Shown: positions 41,541-52,902 of the stretch, piece after piece
How the letters are laid out: every line of letters begins with the position of its first letter
Position numbering within the stretch: the first letter of the stretch is position 1
Source: Bolinopsis microptera
Taxonomy: Eukaryota > Ctenophora > Tentaculata > Lobata > Bolinopsidae
DNA length: 64,000 nucleotides
Direction: 5' to 3'
Assembly: GCF_026151205.1 (NCBI RefSeq)
Contig: NC_087072.1
Coordinates: forward strand, 9,049,669 to 9,113,668
Program-made: the position numbers and the translations under genes
Notes under the pieces: generated by a model
Seen by the model: the letters and a program-made list of their open reading frames with translations, nothing else
Databases searched by the model: none
What the model was told of the DNA's origin: nothing

Positions 41541-44500
41541 GGGGGGGGGGTGTCATGTCCGTCTATGTCCGCCTATGTCCTGTCCTTTTTGGATTCTATG
41601 AGACAACGGACGTGTTTTTTGGGACATTGGCGGACACGGACGGACATTGGCGGACTCGGACGGACATTGGCGGACTCGGACGGACATTTACGGACCCGGA
41701 CGGACATTGGCGGACTCGGACGGACATTGGTGGACATTAGCGGACATTGGTGGACATTAGCGGACAAACATTTTGAGAATTTTTCCCAGAAGGAGGACCT
41801 AGGTGGAGGAGGAGGAGAACTGAGGAGGATGACTGAGGAGGATGGCTGAGGAGGATGGCTGAGGAGGATGACTGAGAGGGAGGAGGAGGAGGACTCAGGA
41901 AGAAGAGGAGGACTTAGGAGAAATGAGAAGGAGGACTGAGGAGAACTGAGGAGGAGGAGCAAGAGGAGGACTGAATAGGAGGAAGAGAAGGAGGGGGACT
42001 GGGAGAAGACTGAGCAGGAGGAGGACTGATGAGAAGGATGAGGAGGAGGACTGAGGACCGAGGAGGAAGAGAAGGAGGATGAAGGGGAGGAGGAGGACCC
42101 AGGAGGAGGAGCTGAGGACTGAGGAGGAGGACTGAGGAGAATGGCTGAGGAGGATGACCGAGAGGGAAGAGGACTGAGGAGGAGGAGGAGGAGGAGGAGG
42201 AATCAGGAGGAGAAGGAGGAGGACTAAGGAGGACTGAGAAGGAGGAGGACTGAAGAGGAGGAGGACCGAGGAGGAGGAGGAGGACTGAATATGAGGAGGA
42301 TGGGGGGGACTGGGGGAGGACTGAGGAGGAAGATGAAGGACTGAGGAGAAGGATGAGGAGGAGGACTGAGGAGGACTGAGGAGGACTGAGGACTGAGGAG
42401 GAAGAGGAGGAGGATGAAGAGGAGGAGGACCCAGGAGGAGGACCCAGAACGAGGACTCAGGAGGAGGAGGACCCAGGAGGAAGAGGACTGTTGAGGACTG
42501 ATGAGGAGGACTGAGGACGAGGACAAGGAGTAGGAGGAGGACTGAGGAGGGGAGGAGGAAGAGGACTGAGGAAGATCAGGAAGACCCAGGAGGAGGAGGA
42601 GGAAGAGTAGGAGGAGGAAGCATCTAAATGTTATTTCCATTTTTGTCCGTTTTTGTCCATTTTTGTCCGTTTTTGTCCGCTCTATTTTTTGTCCGTTTTA
42701 AAAATATAGGGTACCGAACGGTGGAGGACTGAGGAGTACTGAGGAGGATGGCTGAGGAGGATGGCTGAGGAGGATGACTGAGAGGGAGGAGGAGGAGGAC
42801 TCAGGAGGAAGAGGAGGAGGAGGACTCAGGAGGAGGACTTAGGAGAAATGAGAAGGAGGACTGAGGAGAACTGAGGAGGAGGAGGAGGAGGAGGACTGAA
42901 TAGGAGGAGGAGAAGGAGGGGGACTGGGAGAGGACTGAGCAGGAGGAGGACTGATGAGAAGGATGAGGAGGAGGACTGAGGAGGAGGACTGAGTACCGAG
43001 GAGGAAGAGGAGGAGGATGAAGAGGAGGAGGAGGACCCAGGAGGAGGAGGACTGAGGAGGAGGACTGAGGAGGACTGAGGAGGATGACTGAGGAGGATGA
43101 CCGAGAGGGAAGAGGAGGAGGAGGAGGACTCAGGAGGAGAAGGAGGAGGACTAAGGAGGACTGAGAAGGAGGAGGACTGAGGAGGAGGAGGAGGAGGAGG
43201 AGGAGGACTGAATAGGAGGAGGATGAGGGGGACTGGGGGAGGACTGAGGAGGAGGATGAAGGACTGAGGAGAAGGATGAGGAGGAGGACTGAGGAGGACT
43301 GAGGAGGACTGAGGACTGAGGAGGAAGAGGAGGAGGATGAAGAGGCGGACGAGGACCCAGGACGAGGACCCAGGACGAGGACTCAGGAAGAGGAGGACTG
43401 GGGAGGACGAGGACTGTTGAGGACTGATGAGGAGGACTGAGGACGAGGACAAGGAGTAGGAGGAGGACTGAGGAGTAAGAGGAGGACTGAGGAGGGGAGG
43501 AGGAAGAGGACTGAGGAAGATCAGGAAGACCCAGGAGGAGGAGGAGGAAGAGTAGGAGGAGGAAGCATCTAAATGTTATTTCCATTTTTGTCCGTTTTTG
43601 TCCATTTTTGTCCGCTCTATTTTTTGTCCGTTTTGAAAATATAGGGTTACCGAACGGTGGAGGAGGACTGAGGAGGGGAGGAGGAAGAGGACTGGGGAGG
43701 ATCGGGAAGACCCAGGAGGAGGACCCGGGAGGAGGAGGACCCAGGAGGAGGAGGAGGACTGAGGAGGACTGACGAGGAGGACTGACAATGACTGAGAAGG
43801 AGGAGGACTGAGGAGGATGGCTGAGGAGGATGGCTGAGGAGGATGACTGAGAGGGAGGAGGAGGAGGACTCAGGAGGAGGACTCAGGAGTAAGAGGAGGA
43901 GGAGGACTCAGGAGGAGGACTTAGGAGAAATGAGAAGGAGGACTGAGGAGAACTGAGGACGAGGAGGAGGAGGACTGAATAGGGGGAGGAGAAGGAGGGG
44001 GACTGGGAGAGGACTGAGGAGGAGGAGGACTGATGAGAATGATGAGGAGGACTGAGGAGGAGTACTGACCGAGGAGGAAGAGGAGGAAGAGGAAGAGGAG
44101 GAGGATGAAGAGGAGGAGGAGGACCGAGGAGGACTGAGGAGGATGGCTGAGGAGGATGACTGAGAGGGAAGAGGAGGAGGAGGAGGAGGAGGAGGAGGAG
44201 GAGTCATGAGGAGGAGGAGGAGGACTGAGGAGGACTGTGAAGGAGGAGGACTGAGGAGGAGGAGGAGGAGGAGGAGGAGGAGGAGGAGGAGGAGGAGGAG
44301 GAGGAGGAGGAGGAGGAGGAGGAGGAGGAGGAGGACTGAATAGGAGGAGGAGGGGGACTGGGGGAGGACTGAGGAGGAGGATGGAGGACTGAGGAGAAGG
44401 ATGAGGAGGAGGACTGAGGAGGACTGAGGAGGACTGAGGAGGAAGAGGAGGAGGATGAAGAGGAGGAGGAGGACCCAGGAGGAGGACTCAGGAGGAGGAT

Positions 44501-44952
44501 GAGGACTGGGGAGGAGGAGGACTGTTGAGGACTGATGAGGAGGACTGAGGACGAGGAGGAGGAGTAGTAGGAGGACTGAGGAGGGGAGGAGGAAGAGGAC
44601 TGAGGAAGATCAGGAAGACACAGGAGGAGGAGGAGGAAGAGTAGGAGGAGGAAGCATCTAAATGTTAATTCCATTTTTGTCCGTTTTTGTCCGCTCTATT
44701 TTTTGTCCGTTTTGAAAATATAGGGTACCGAACGGAAAAAAAACATGATCCCCTATAACAGCGAAAATTGAACATTTTATTTAGCAATTTAGGTGTCCAT
44801 TAATGTCCGCTAATGTCCGCTTATGTCCGTCTATGTCCGTCTATGTCCGCCTATGTCCGCCTATGTCCGCCGCGCCTATGTCCTGTCCTTTTTGGATTCC
44901 ATGAGACAAGCGGACATAGACGGACGTGACACCCCCCCCCCCCCCCCCCCCA
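41541..44952. mobile_element. G/C-homopolymer-bounded foldback element 3
   Basis: Begins with 10 G then TGTCATGTCCGTC, and ends GACGGACGTGACA then 21 C (44932-44952), with ends nearly identical to element 2. AATATA flanks both sides (41535-41540 and 44953-44958). Left arm has CGGACATTGG units; right arm has ATGTCCGC units. The purine-rich interior has about three long repeats, each closed by the same GCATCTAAATGTT then TTTTGTCCG segment (near 42620, 43567 and 44655). Element 2 has only one. It lies 86 bp upstream of the start codon of hydrolase C. Confidence 0.82.
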
Positions 44953-44959
44953 ATATATA

Positions 44960-45590
44960 TATTACAATACATTCAATTAAATCAAGTGATTTGGTAGAGC
45001 ACAATAACCAAGCAACGAAAATTTCAATAATAGTGATTCAATCGGCAGAGCACCATAAACAAACAAAGAAAATGTCAATAATATGTACACTTATGTCCAT
45101 GTTAACAAGTTTCAACTTCTGCTTGGAATGCCCAAGACACACAGGTCCTCTCAGTACTACCAAGAATAATTTTAACAGTCACACACAAACATAACATTAT
45201 AAATAATGCCTCTCTGGGCATCTCAACAAGAAATTCACAGAAAATGAACAATCATATGACTCGCGAGATGGAATGAGATTAAATGGAATGAATTCCACAT
45301 GAGCCTCTTTCACTGCTTTTCCACTCACTCATTATATTGTAATTTTTATTTTGATTAATGCAAAACAGAGATTTTATTTTATACCCATAATAAATGTGTT
45401 CAATTAATAATCATAATACAATTTCAAAAATGTGTTTCGTAAGTAACGCTACTAAACTTTAGCCCAGGCAGAGAGTGCATGATTTAAATAAAAGTGTTAC
45501 CTAGTCTAGGAAGTAAGCTTAACATTACGTTGAATCCGATACAACATTACACATCTATGTACATTCTCCTCCATTGAGTCATCCTAATGA
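44960..45590. other. Spacer without recognised features
   Basis: AT-rich. The open frame running from the element end into this spacer starts in repeat sequence and shows no family resemblance. Confidence 0.4.
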
Positions 45591-47469
45591 TGCCTCGCCG
45601 GGCTAAAGTATTGGATGTCCTTGCTGTACGGCAAGTTAAACAAGGAACTGAAACTACTAGGTTCCTTACAGACTCAACTCTGCACCCATGTCAATATGTT
45701 CATTATATGCAAGCCTCTTGATTTATAATCACCGGGTCTAGCAATTGTTTAAGAGGATTGATTTTGGACACGAAGGGAAACACACAAATTTGGCTTGGAA
45801 ACTTCGTTTATTACATCGCTAGAGCCTACAAAAAAGAAATAAATTAGTCAGATAAAATCAATCATAATACTCAGTCAAAGAGATTCAAAAATTTATAAAA
45901 AGGTCATGATTAGAGAATATCATGAAAGACGATCAGAAAATGGAATACGATAAAATTGTTTCACTGATAGCGTGGTAGATAAAATTTATAAAGAAATATG
46001 ACGCAAAATTGGCACAAAGTTGTTAAAATTAATTAATTACAGAAATTGGTAAATACCACAAAAAAAACTATCTTTTAATTTCCATCCTATTTAAACCCCA
46101 AACATTAGTTCTAAACTTTGCACAAAATCTAGCCTCTTCCCTATCTAATAGGGAAGGTTTAGTCTTTTTCACAATCCCGAATTTGAAACAGTCAAAACTG
46201 AAAGTGTCCTTGTGTACATCGTAACAGTGCATTGATAAGGCTGAGTGCTCGTAGAGGGCACGGTCGTCAATGTTGAACTTGTTCCGGTGCCCATTGAGCC
46301 TAATGTGGAATGGAGTCAACGTCTGCCCAAAGTAAGTGTCCTCAGATCCCTCAATAGCCCTACACTGCTGGCATTGTGCAACGTAAATAATGTGCTTATC
46401 TTTGCACGTGAGGGATTCGTCTAGATTAAGCTCCATGCCGTTGACCATGATCTTAGAGTCAAGATCAAACAATACCGGGCAAGTCTTGCATCCAGGGGCT
46501 GAGCACTTCTGTGATGTTTTTTGGGGACATTCAGCCTTATTTCCAAGTTGTCGATTCTTCACTACCCTGTTCCCGATTGAAGGATGTTTTCGTGTGGCAA
46601 ATATCACACGTATATCTCCACAGATCCTCCTGATGTCCGGTCCAAGTTCGTGAATCAACTTCTTCAGCTGAATGTTGTCCGAAGAGTGTTGTACTGAAAA
46701 GACTAAGTTATCAGCGTTCTCACTCTCCTTAGACCTGTTGGCTCCGTGGGTGTTCTCCAGTACTCTGACAACTGCTCTCGGCTCGATCTCCTCTAACTTG
46801 ACGCTGTTATGTCCGCTTTTAGATAAATCTGCTTTCAGCTCCATTAAGTCTTCTACACAGGTTGAGTCTTGCGAGTTCCTTTCTATGATTCGTATCATCT
46901 GGGAAAACGCCACAGATTCGAATACATGGTGAGGATGAAAGCTATCCGTTCGCAAGTAATTCCTAGCATCTGTCTCCTTTCTGTAGAGTCTATATTGGAT
47001 CTGGTTGTAAGTATCCAAGGTTAGAGTGATGTCAAGGAAATTAACAGTTTTACCGATTTGTTGGTCAGCAAATCTGATTCCAAATGGTTCTGCCAGTTTG
47101 TTCAGTTGCTCCACGAATAGATTGAACTGTCGGACTGTTCCTAACCACACCCCAAGTACATCATCAATAAATCTCCTCCAGAGGTTCTCTGGCAGTTACG
47201 AAGCTCGAGAGAATGTGGGATACTGAAGGGAAAGGAAGCAGTTCTAACGAGCGCTTCTCAAACACAAGGATATATCTTGTGAACTTGGCTAGTATATATG
47301 AAACATTTGACATGGAGTTGTAGAGTGAGTTATGTGCCTCGCCAGGCTAAAGTAGTGGATGTCCTTGCTGTACGGCAAGTTAAACAAGGAACTGAAACTA
47401 CTAGGTTCCGTACAGACTCAACTCTGCACCCATGTCAATATGTTCATTATATGCAAGCCTCTTGATTTA
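45591..47469 (-). mobile_element. Penelope-like retroelement remnant with flanking direct repeats
   Basis: Two direct repeats of about 135 bp (45591-45725 and 47335-47469) flank a minus-strand coding block. Both contain TGCCTCGCC, GATGTCCTTGCTGTACGGCA and AAGCCTCTTGATTTA. Such LTR-like repeats are typical of Penelope-like elements, often from partial tandem copies. The N-terminal part of the reverse transcriptase is absent, so this copy is 5'-truncated. Confidence 0.75.
46068..47335 (-). pseudogene. Penelope-type reverse transcriptase C-terminus with GIY-YIG endonuclease
   Basis: A main frame of 360 codons runs to TAA-side stop near 46068. In-frame sequence upstream of its first ATG supplies the catalytic palm motif RFIDDVLGVW. 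The conserved upstream part (NSMSNVSYILAKF, FEKRSLELLPF) is read in a different frame, implying a frameshift near 47185-47195. After the polymerase come a connector with a Cys cluster (CSAPGCKTC) and a GIY-YIG nuclease core: KHIIYVAQC, then TYFGQT about 20 residues later, then HIRLNGH. Penelope-like enzymes use this nuclease for target-primed integration. The domain looks intact, but truncation and frameshift make the copy inactive. Confidence 0.8.
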
Positions 47470-48013
47470 AAAACCATGATTAAGTGTTAAATGAGAAGGA
47501 ACCTTGCCAAAAGATCAAATATCTTTTAATAACAGGATTGAAGATACCCCTTTGGTATTAGTTCGACATGGACGTATTTTGAACACTGATTGTTAATGAC
47601 TTCACAGACATAAGGCTAAAATGCTTCCTTTGCAAATTATCGCGTAAAATTTTCTTATAAGGAAGTGGGTCAAATTTCCCTTTAGGCTGGGATGAGAATT
47701 TTTTAAATACTTTGAAAGCACCAATACACAATAACAATATTAAATTATATTAATTTTGTGGGTTTTTTCTTTTCCGTTGTTATTGGACTGAACGCTCGCT
47801 GCTATACTATATAACAAATAATTTGAGGTATGTGAAATGTACAAGTAGTGGAATCGTAAACAAGCTATAACGGTGGCTCTGACCAGACAAGGCCTCCAGA
47901 CCAGTCACTGAAGACCTTTCTTCACTTCTCATCTAAATCTTTAAAGGGAGTCCGACCCACAAGTCGGAACCTCTCCGGTGGGTTAAATCTTTCTCAATTT
48001 TGTTTCGACATCT
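47470..48013 (+). other. Probable 5' region of the LINE
   Basis: Non-coding stretch between the Penelope remnant and LINE ORF1. The last ~250 bp, with CGACCCACAAGTCGG just before ORF1, are plausibly the LINE 5' UTR. The exact boundary cannot be set from one copy. Confidence 0.4.
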
Positions 48014-49447
48014 TTGGATCAACACATACTTTGGACAGCGTTCGGAATGGCTACTCCTATAAAGTTAATTTTAACTGAACTAACCTCTCCTCAGCTTGAT
48101 AGTGTTTTATCCAAATTCCAGCTGACTGCTCCAGAGGGCTATGACGAGGATGGAAAGCGCAAACTTCTTCGCAGCAGCAAAGTCTTCACAAGAGGAATTG
48201 GTAACCATGATAATGATAACACTTTGGCAGTATTTGATAAAAAAGGTACATTTGTTGATTTCGAATCAGTAGATGGAACGGTAAAAGGAATTTTTGCTAA
48301 ATCAGAATCGGGTAAGGTGATGTACCCATGTTCAGTTTGCTGTAAAGAGGTTACAAATAACTCGGATACATCAGGTCTTGGCATTGAATGCAGTGGATGT
48401 GGGTGGTATTTTCACACCAACTGCACAGAGAAGCCCATTAGTCTCAGCCTGTTTAAAGCACTTAGTGATTCTCCAACATACATTAAGGTGCTGTGCCCCC
48501 CATGTAACTCAGTTTATGGTAGTGCTCTATCCAAGTTGAAGCGTGTGGAGCGTAAAGTGGATGCTATTACCGTAAAAGTTACCACTGTTGTGAAACAGTT
48601 AAAACAGGCAGCAAATAAAGGACCATTATACAGTGCAGCTGTTTCAAACGGTATCTCCAAACATAGTCCTATCCCACAAAAGGTCATGGAGGGTCTGAAA
48701 TCGATTTCAAAAGCTAAACAGGACTCTGACGATGTTGAGCGACTCAAACGTACCAGAGTTGTTATCCGACCAGAAGATACTACCATAAGGACTAGTCGTG
48801 ATATCCGTAAGGCTTTTAATCAGCATTACCAAGGCATGGTGATCAAACATTGTAGGTTAACGGCATCAGGTTCCATCACATTTGAATTTGAGGATGAAAA
48901 CACAGCTAAAACTGTGCAGTCTAACTGGAAAACCAGTCATTTTGGTGGTAACAAAGGTATGAAAATACCAGGTGACTATAACACTGTTGCCATGGTTAAG
49001 CATGTGTATGATGATCACAACGAGGATGATATGAAGAAGGATATTATGCAGAATTACCCTGGTATAATCACTAAGTGTGAATTTCAACAGAAGAGGTCTG
49101 ATAAATCATTCAATGGAATGATCAAACTAGAATTTTCATCACGAGAAGCAATGACAAAAGTTATAACAGACAAGATAAAGTTTTGCCATCAACGCTACAT
49201 AGTTGAAGAGTACAAAAGAAAGTCTAGGGTAATCAAGTGCAACAAGTGCCAAGGTTGGGGACATATTCACCGATATTGTACCAAACCAGCTAAGTGCGGT
49301 AAATGTGCAGAAAACCATGAAAGCAATAGCTGTCCAATAACTAGTGGCTTCAAATGTGCACATTGCAAGGAAGATCATCAAGCAGGTTCTTTTGACTGTG
49401 CAGTGTACAAAGAGAAATTGGCTAAGTTCTCCCATGATGCATTATGA
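48014..49447 (+). CDS. LINE ORF1: PHD finger and zinc-knuckle protein
   Basis: 477 aa, intact. A PHD-type C4HC3 finger spans about residues 106-164 (Cys106, 109, 126, 129, His134, Cys137, 161, 164). A basic, coiled region follows, then a central part that could be an RRM-like fold. Clustered CCHC-type knuckles lie at about 409-462 (CNKCQGWGHIHRYC, CGKCAENHESNSC, CAHCKEDHQ). Gag-like ORF1 proteins of this kind bind LINE RNA to form the ribonucleoprotein; a PHD finger could tether it to chromatin. The stop TGA overlaps the ORF2 start in ATGA, pointing to coupled termination-reinitiation. Confidence 0.88.
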   Translation: MDQHILWTAFGMATPIKLILTELTSPQLDSVLSKFQLTAPEGYDEDGKRKLLRSSKVFTRGIGNHDNDNTLAVFDKKGTFVDFESVDGTVKGIFAKSESGKVMYPCSVCCKEVTNNSDTSGLGIECSGCGWYFHTNCTEKPISLSLFKALSDSPTYIKVLCPPCNSVYGSALSKLKRVERKVDAITVKVTTVVKQLKQAANKGPLYSAAVSNGISKHSPIPQKVMEGLKSISKAKQDSDDVERLKRTRVVIRPEDTTIRTSRDIRKAFNQHYQGMVIKHCRLTASGSITFEFEDENTAKTVQSNWKTSHFGGNKGMKIPGDYNTVAMVKHVYDDHNEDDMKKDIMQNYPGIITKCEFQQKRSDKSFNGMIKLEFSSREAMTKVITDKIKFCHQRYIVEEYKRKSRVIKCNKCQGWGHIHRYCTKPAKCGKCAENHESNSCPITSGFKCAHCKEDHQAGSFDCAVYKEKLAKFSHDAL

Positions 49448-52400
49448 TCAAAAATCATAACTCAATCGGAAATGCTGAAAATAACACTGTGCTTGGAAAA
49501 TTCTGCACAATAAACATCTGTGGTCTATCTCAAAGAAGCAACATGATGCTAAGCAAGTATGCGTCTGATAACAACATTCTTCTTTTTGGTGTGCAGGAGA
49601 CTGGTAGTAGCAGCCAGTGGAAATCACTAACCAACATGAAAACCTTTGAAGATACAAATAAGAATAGCAACAAAGGATGTGCAATTATTGTTAAACAAGA
49701 AGTCATGTTCACACAGCTTCCTGTTATCTCACATATTTCATCCAATATTGACTCGGTTTGGGGAATATTATCTTGGAACGGCAAGAGGTACATAATTGGG
49801 AACCTTTACCTGAAACTAGACTATCTATCAGGTGTCAAAGAGATGCTGGTAATGCTTGATAAGGCAAATGAACTGAGTAGGTTTTACAAATGTGCAGGTG
49901 TGATTGCTATGGGGGATTTTAATGCTCGCCATTATATTTGGAATGATACTGTGGTAAATAAGTACGGAAAATATATTGAAGAACATCTAGACTGGTCTAA
50001 GTTCTGTGTGCATGCATCTTCCTCAAGTACATTTTTGGCAAGGAATGGTAGCAGTCATATCGACTTTTTTATCACATCCACTCAACTTGATAAATATCTA
50101 GATCATCCAATTGCAGATCATTTTGCTAATTTGTACAGTGGGGCTCCCCTGAGAGGTCATGTCCCAATCTCAATCAATATCCAAGTACAACCTGTCGCAA
50201 TCAGGTCAGAGAATGTTAAGAAGTATAACCTTAAATCAATGGACTGGTTCAACTGGACTAGAGACATAGAGCTTGACCTGGCAATTGAAAAAATTGACAG
50301 CTTAGCTACTGATGGGACTATCAAGGAACTGCTGGAGGCCATTAACACAGCTATTGATGTTTCCACAAAAGAAAACTGCCAAATGAAATGTGTCTCCAAA
50401 CACAGCAAACCGTACTGGACCCCCAAGCTATCACTACTCTCTGAAAGACTCAGATTGGATCTCAAATCATATCTATCCAGAAATACTGACTCAGCCTTTG
50501 AAGCTCTGCAGGCTTCCAAGAAAGAATTTGAGGAAGCAAGAAAGCAGGCATGTCAGCAGTTTATTCTTCGAAAGACAAATGACCTTAACACTTCTCAGGC
50601 AAAAAAGTTCTGGAAGGAGTTTAATAAGCTTTTCAAACCCCCATCAGATCAGATGGTTGAAGCTCTTATATCGGAGGATGGAACTATTCTTACAGGAAAT
50701 GCTGACATTGAGAAAGAAATGTTTGAAACATTTTTCCAGGCTAAACACATCGAAAATAATATCGATAAATTCGATAATGCTTTCTTTCAGGATATAAACA
50801 AACTGTATGATGACATAAAATACAGAAACTTTCAACCCAGTGCAACTGAGGCAATGGCAGATAGGTTTACCAACAGCTCCACCCTTTATTGCCCTGTTAC
50901 ACCATGGGAGGTCTCTGCTACTCTGAAAGGCATTCAATCAACAGCTGCCAGTTTTGATAACCACGAAGTGCATCAGTCTATGCTAAAGAAACTAGGTCCG
51001 ATTGCAATTCATGCACTAAGCAAGCTTTTTACACTCTGCCTGCGAAATGGGCTCTGGCTGTGGAACGATTCTAAGATTGTGTTTCTCAAAAAAGACGGAA
51101 AGTCATCATACTCCCAAGCAGGTGCATACAGGCCCATTTCAATATCTTCATATGTAGGGAAATTGTTTGAACGAATCCTGGCACGACGACTTGATATATA
51201 TCTTATGAAAGTGGGACTTACGGATGTAAATCAGGAAGGATTCTCAAAAGGCAAGAATACTATTAGATACCTCAATCGACTGACTGTTGGTATTAAAGGT
51301 GATATTATAAAGAAGCTTACGGTACTTTGCTTGTTTATCGACTTCGAAAAGGCATTTGATTCCGTCTGGAAAAAAGGTCTAATTGTTAAGCTCTGGAGAG
51401 CTGGTGTTCATGGCTGTTACCTAAAAACTATAGACAGTTTTCTATTTGGTCGCACAGTGTGCCTATTAATAAATGGATTCCTTGGCCCTGTTAGGGACTG
51501 CTTGGACTATGGGTTACCACAAGGATCTGTGCTGTCTCCTATTTTGTTCAAATTCTTCATTATGGATATTGAGGCAGTCTGTTCAGTGTACCAACAAATA
51601 AGTGTGTTAAAATTCGCTGATGATGGTACGGTGAAAGTGGTTGGTAGAGACTTGGAAGAGTGCCTTTTCTATCTCAACCTGGCTATGGACAGCATTGAAT
51701 ATTGGACCTCTTGTTGGCGCATGGTTATTAACTGCAACAAAAATAAGACTGAAATTATTTGCTTCAACTGCTATGATCATGCTGGAGTCCCGACTTCATT
51801 CAACCTTGGAGGGAAAACAATTCAGTTAACGGATCAGACAAGGGTTCTTGGTGTCATTTTGGACAGTAAGTTAACCTTCAAACAGCATAGCAAGCATGTA
51901 CACAACAATCTAGTATATCGCTGGGTTTGTATGAGCCGTTATGCAAACAGGAACTGGGGCATGAACCAAGCAGTTATAGTGAGAGTGACCAAAACAATTC
52001 TGTTCTCGACCTTGTTTTATGGTTCTACCATATGGATGAACAATTCAAATATGTCAGACATAAACAAACTATGGTACAGAGTGTCTAAAGCTGCAGTTGG
52101 AGCTGTTTTCAACGTCCATGGGGCCATACTTGAAGTCATTCTGGGTGTGCCACCACTCCAAACTTTGGGAAGAATAATCTCGATCAAACACTACCTCAAG
52201 GTTCTCCATGACTCAAATGACATTCACTATGACTTTGTGAAAACTCAGCTAAATGAAAAGAACCCAACAGTGCTCTGTCATCTCCGAGAGGTGCAGAAGT
52301 TCCTACAATGGAAAGCAGAACATTTTAACACAGAAGTTCAGGCCTGTGACCTCGGTGAAATCAGCCACAGAAACCTGGACCACATTCTGCTACTATCCCC

Positions 52401-52902
52401 AAAGACTTACAAGTACACCAAGGGAATGATACAGCAGTTCACAGAGCTACTTTGGCAAGAAAGTCTACAAAACCTACTACTTATGGAAGGATGGTCTGAT
52501 ATTCCAAGAGTCTCCTGCAACCCCCTTCCCATCCCCTTTGGAGGGAGCCGCGAAGTGGAAGTATTGGTTATGAGTCTCATGTACAAGAACAATCTACTGA
52601 ACTCGTTTCTCTTCAGAGTTGACAGAGCAGCGGCCTCTCCGCTGTGCATCTGTGGCTCGGATGAGCAAACAGCACTGCACCTACTATCAAGTTGTGAGCT
52701 TGTGGACACAAATCTACAATGTCAAGCGGAACGAATCATCACCCTGTGCAACAGTGGTAGGCCCATAGTCGATCTAGCAACTGAGCAGGGCTCCATCATA
52801 CTAAACTGCTCAAGGGACGATATATTTATAAGTGTGTGTGTTAAAATTGTAGAAAGCAAGGGGTTAAATCTTAAGCGGAAGATAAATCCTTCGAAAAGAT
52901 AA
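49444..52902 (+). CDS. LINE ORF2: endonuclease/reverse transcriptase
   Basis: 1152 aa, uninterrupted. The N-terminal apurinic-type endonuclease has QETGSS, GDFNARH and SHIDFFI blocks (about residues 10-240). The reverse transcriptase domain shows YRPISISS, DFEKAFDSVW, GLPQGSVLSPILF and the catalytic FADD at 724-727. A C-terminal Cys/His motif (CICG then HLLSSC) begins at about residue 1068. This order is that of the Jockey/I/R1/CR1-type LINEs; I cannot place the clade more precisely. Both ORFs being open suggests a recent, possibly active copy. It performs target-primed reverse transcription. Confidence 0.92.
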   Translation: MIKNHNSIGNAENNTVLGKFCTINICGLSQRSNMMLSKYASDNNILLFGVQETGSSSQWKSLTNMKTFEDTNKNSNKGCAIIVKQEVMFTQLPVISHISSNIDSVWGILSWNGKRYIIGNLYLKLDYLSGVKEMLVMLDKANELSRFYKCAGVIAMGDFNARHYIWNDTVVNKYGKYIEEHLDWSKFCVHASSSSTFLARNGSSHIDFFITSTQLDKYLDHPIADHFANLYSGAPLRGHVPISINIQVQPVAIRSENVKKYNLKSMDWFNWTRDIELDLAIEKIDSLATDGTIKELLEAINTAIDVSTKENCQMKCVSKHSKPYWTPKLSLLSERLRLDLKSYLSRNTDSAFEALQASKKEFEEARKQACQQFILRKTNDLNTSQAKKFWKEFNKLFKPPSDQMVEALISEDGTILTGNADIEKEMFETFFQAKHIENNIDKFDNAFFQDINKLYDDIKYRNFQPSATEAMADRFTNSSTLYCPVTPWEVSATLKGIQSTAASFDNHEVHQSMLKKLGPIAIHALSKLFTLCLRNGLWLWNDSKIVFLKKDGKSSYSQAGAYRPISISSYVGKLFERILARRLDIYLMKVGLTDVNQEGFSKGKNTIRYLNRLTVGIKGDIIKKLTVLCLFIDFEKAFDSVWKKGLIVKLWRAGVHGCYLKTIDSFLFGRTVCLLINGFLGPVRDCLDYGLPQGSVLSPILFKFFIMDIEAVCSVYQQISVLKFADDGTVKVVGRDLEECLFYLNLAMDSIEYWTSCWRMVINCNKNKTEIICFNCYDHAGVPTSFNLGGKTIQLTDQTRVLGVILDSKLTFKQHSKHVHNNLVYRWVCMSRYANRNWGMNQAVIVRVTKTILFSTLFYGSTIWMNNSNMSDINKLWYRVSKAAVGAVFNVHGAILEVILGVPPLQTLGRIISIKHYLKVLHDSNDIHYDFVKTQLNEKNPTVLCHLREVQKFLQWKAEHFNTEVQACDLGEISHRNLDHILLLSPKTYKYTKGMIQQFTELLWQESLQNLLLMEGWSDIPRVSCNPLPIPFGGSREVEVLVMSLMYKNNLLNSFLFRVDRAAASPLCICGSDEQTALHLLSSCELVDTNLQCQAERIITLCNSGRPIVDLATEQGSIILNCSRDDIFISVCVKIVESKGLNLKRKINPSKR

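Noticed and set aside
48139-52709. Minus-strand open frames opposite the LINE ORFs
   Set aside because: Shadows of strongly supported plus-strand ORF1 and ORF2.
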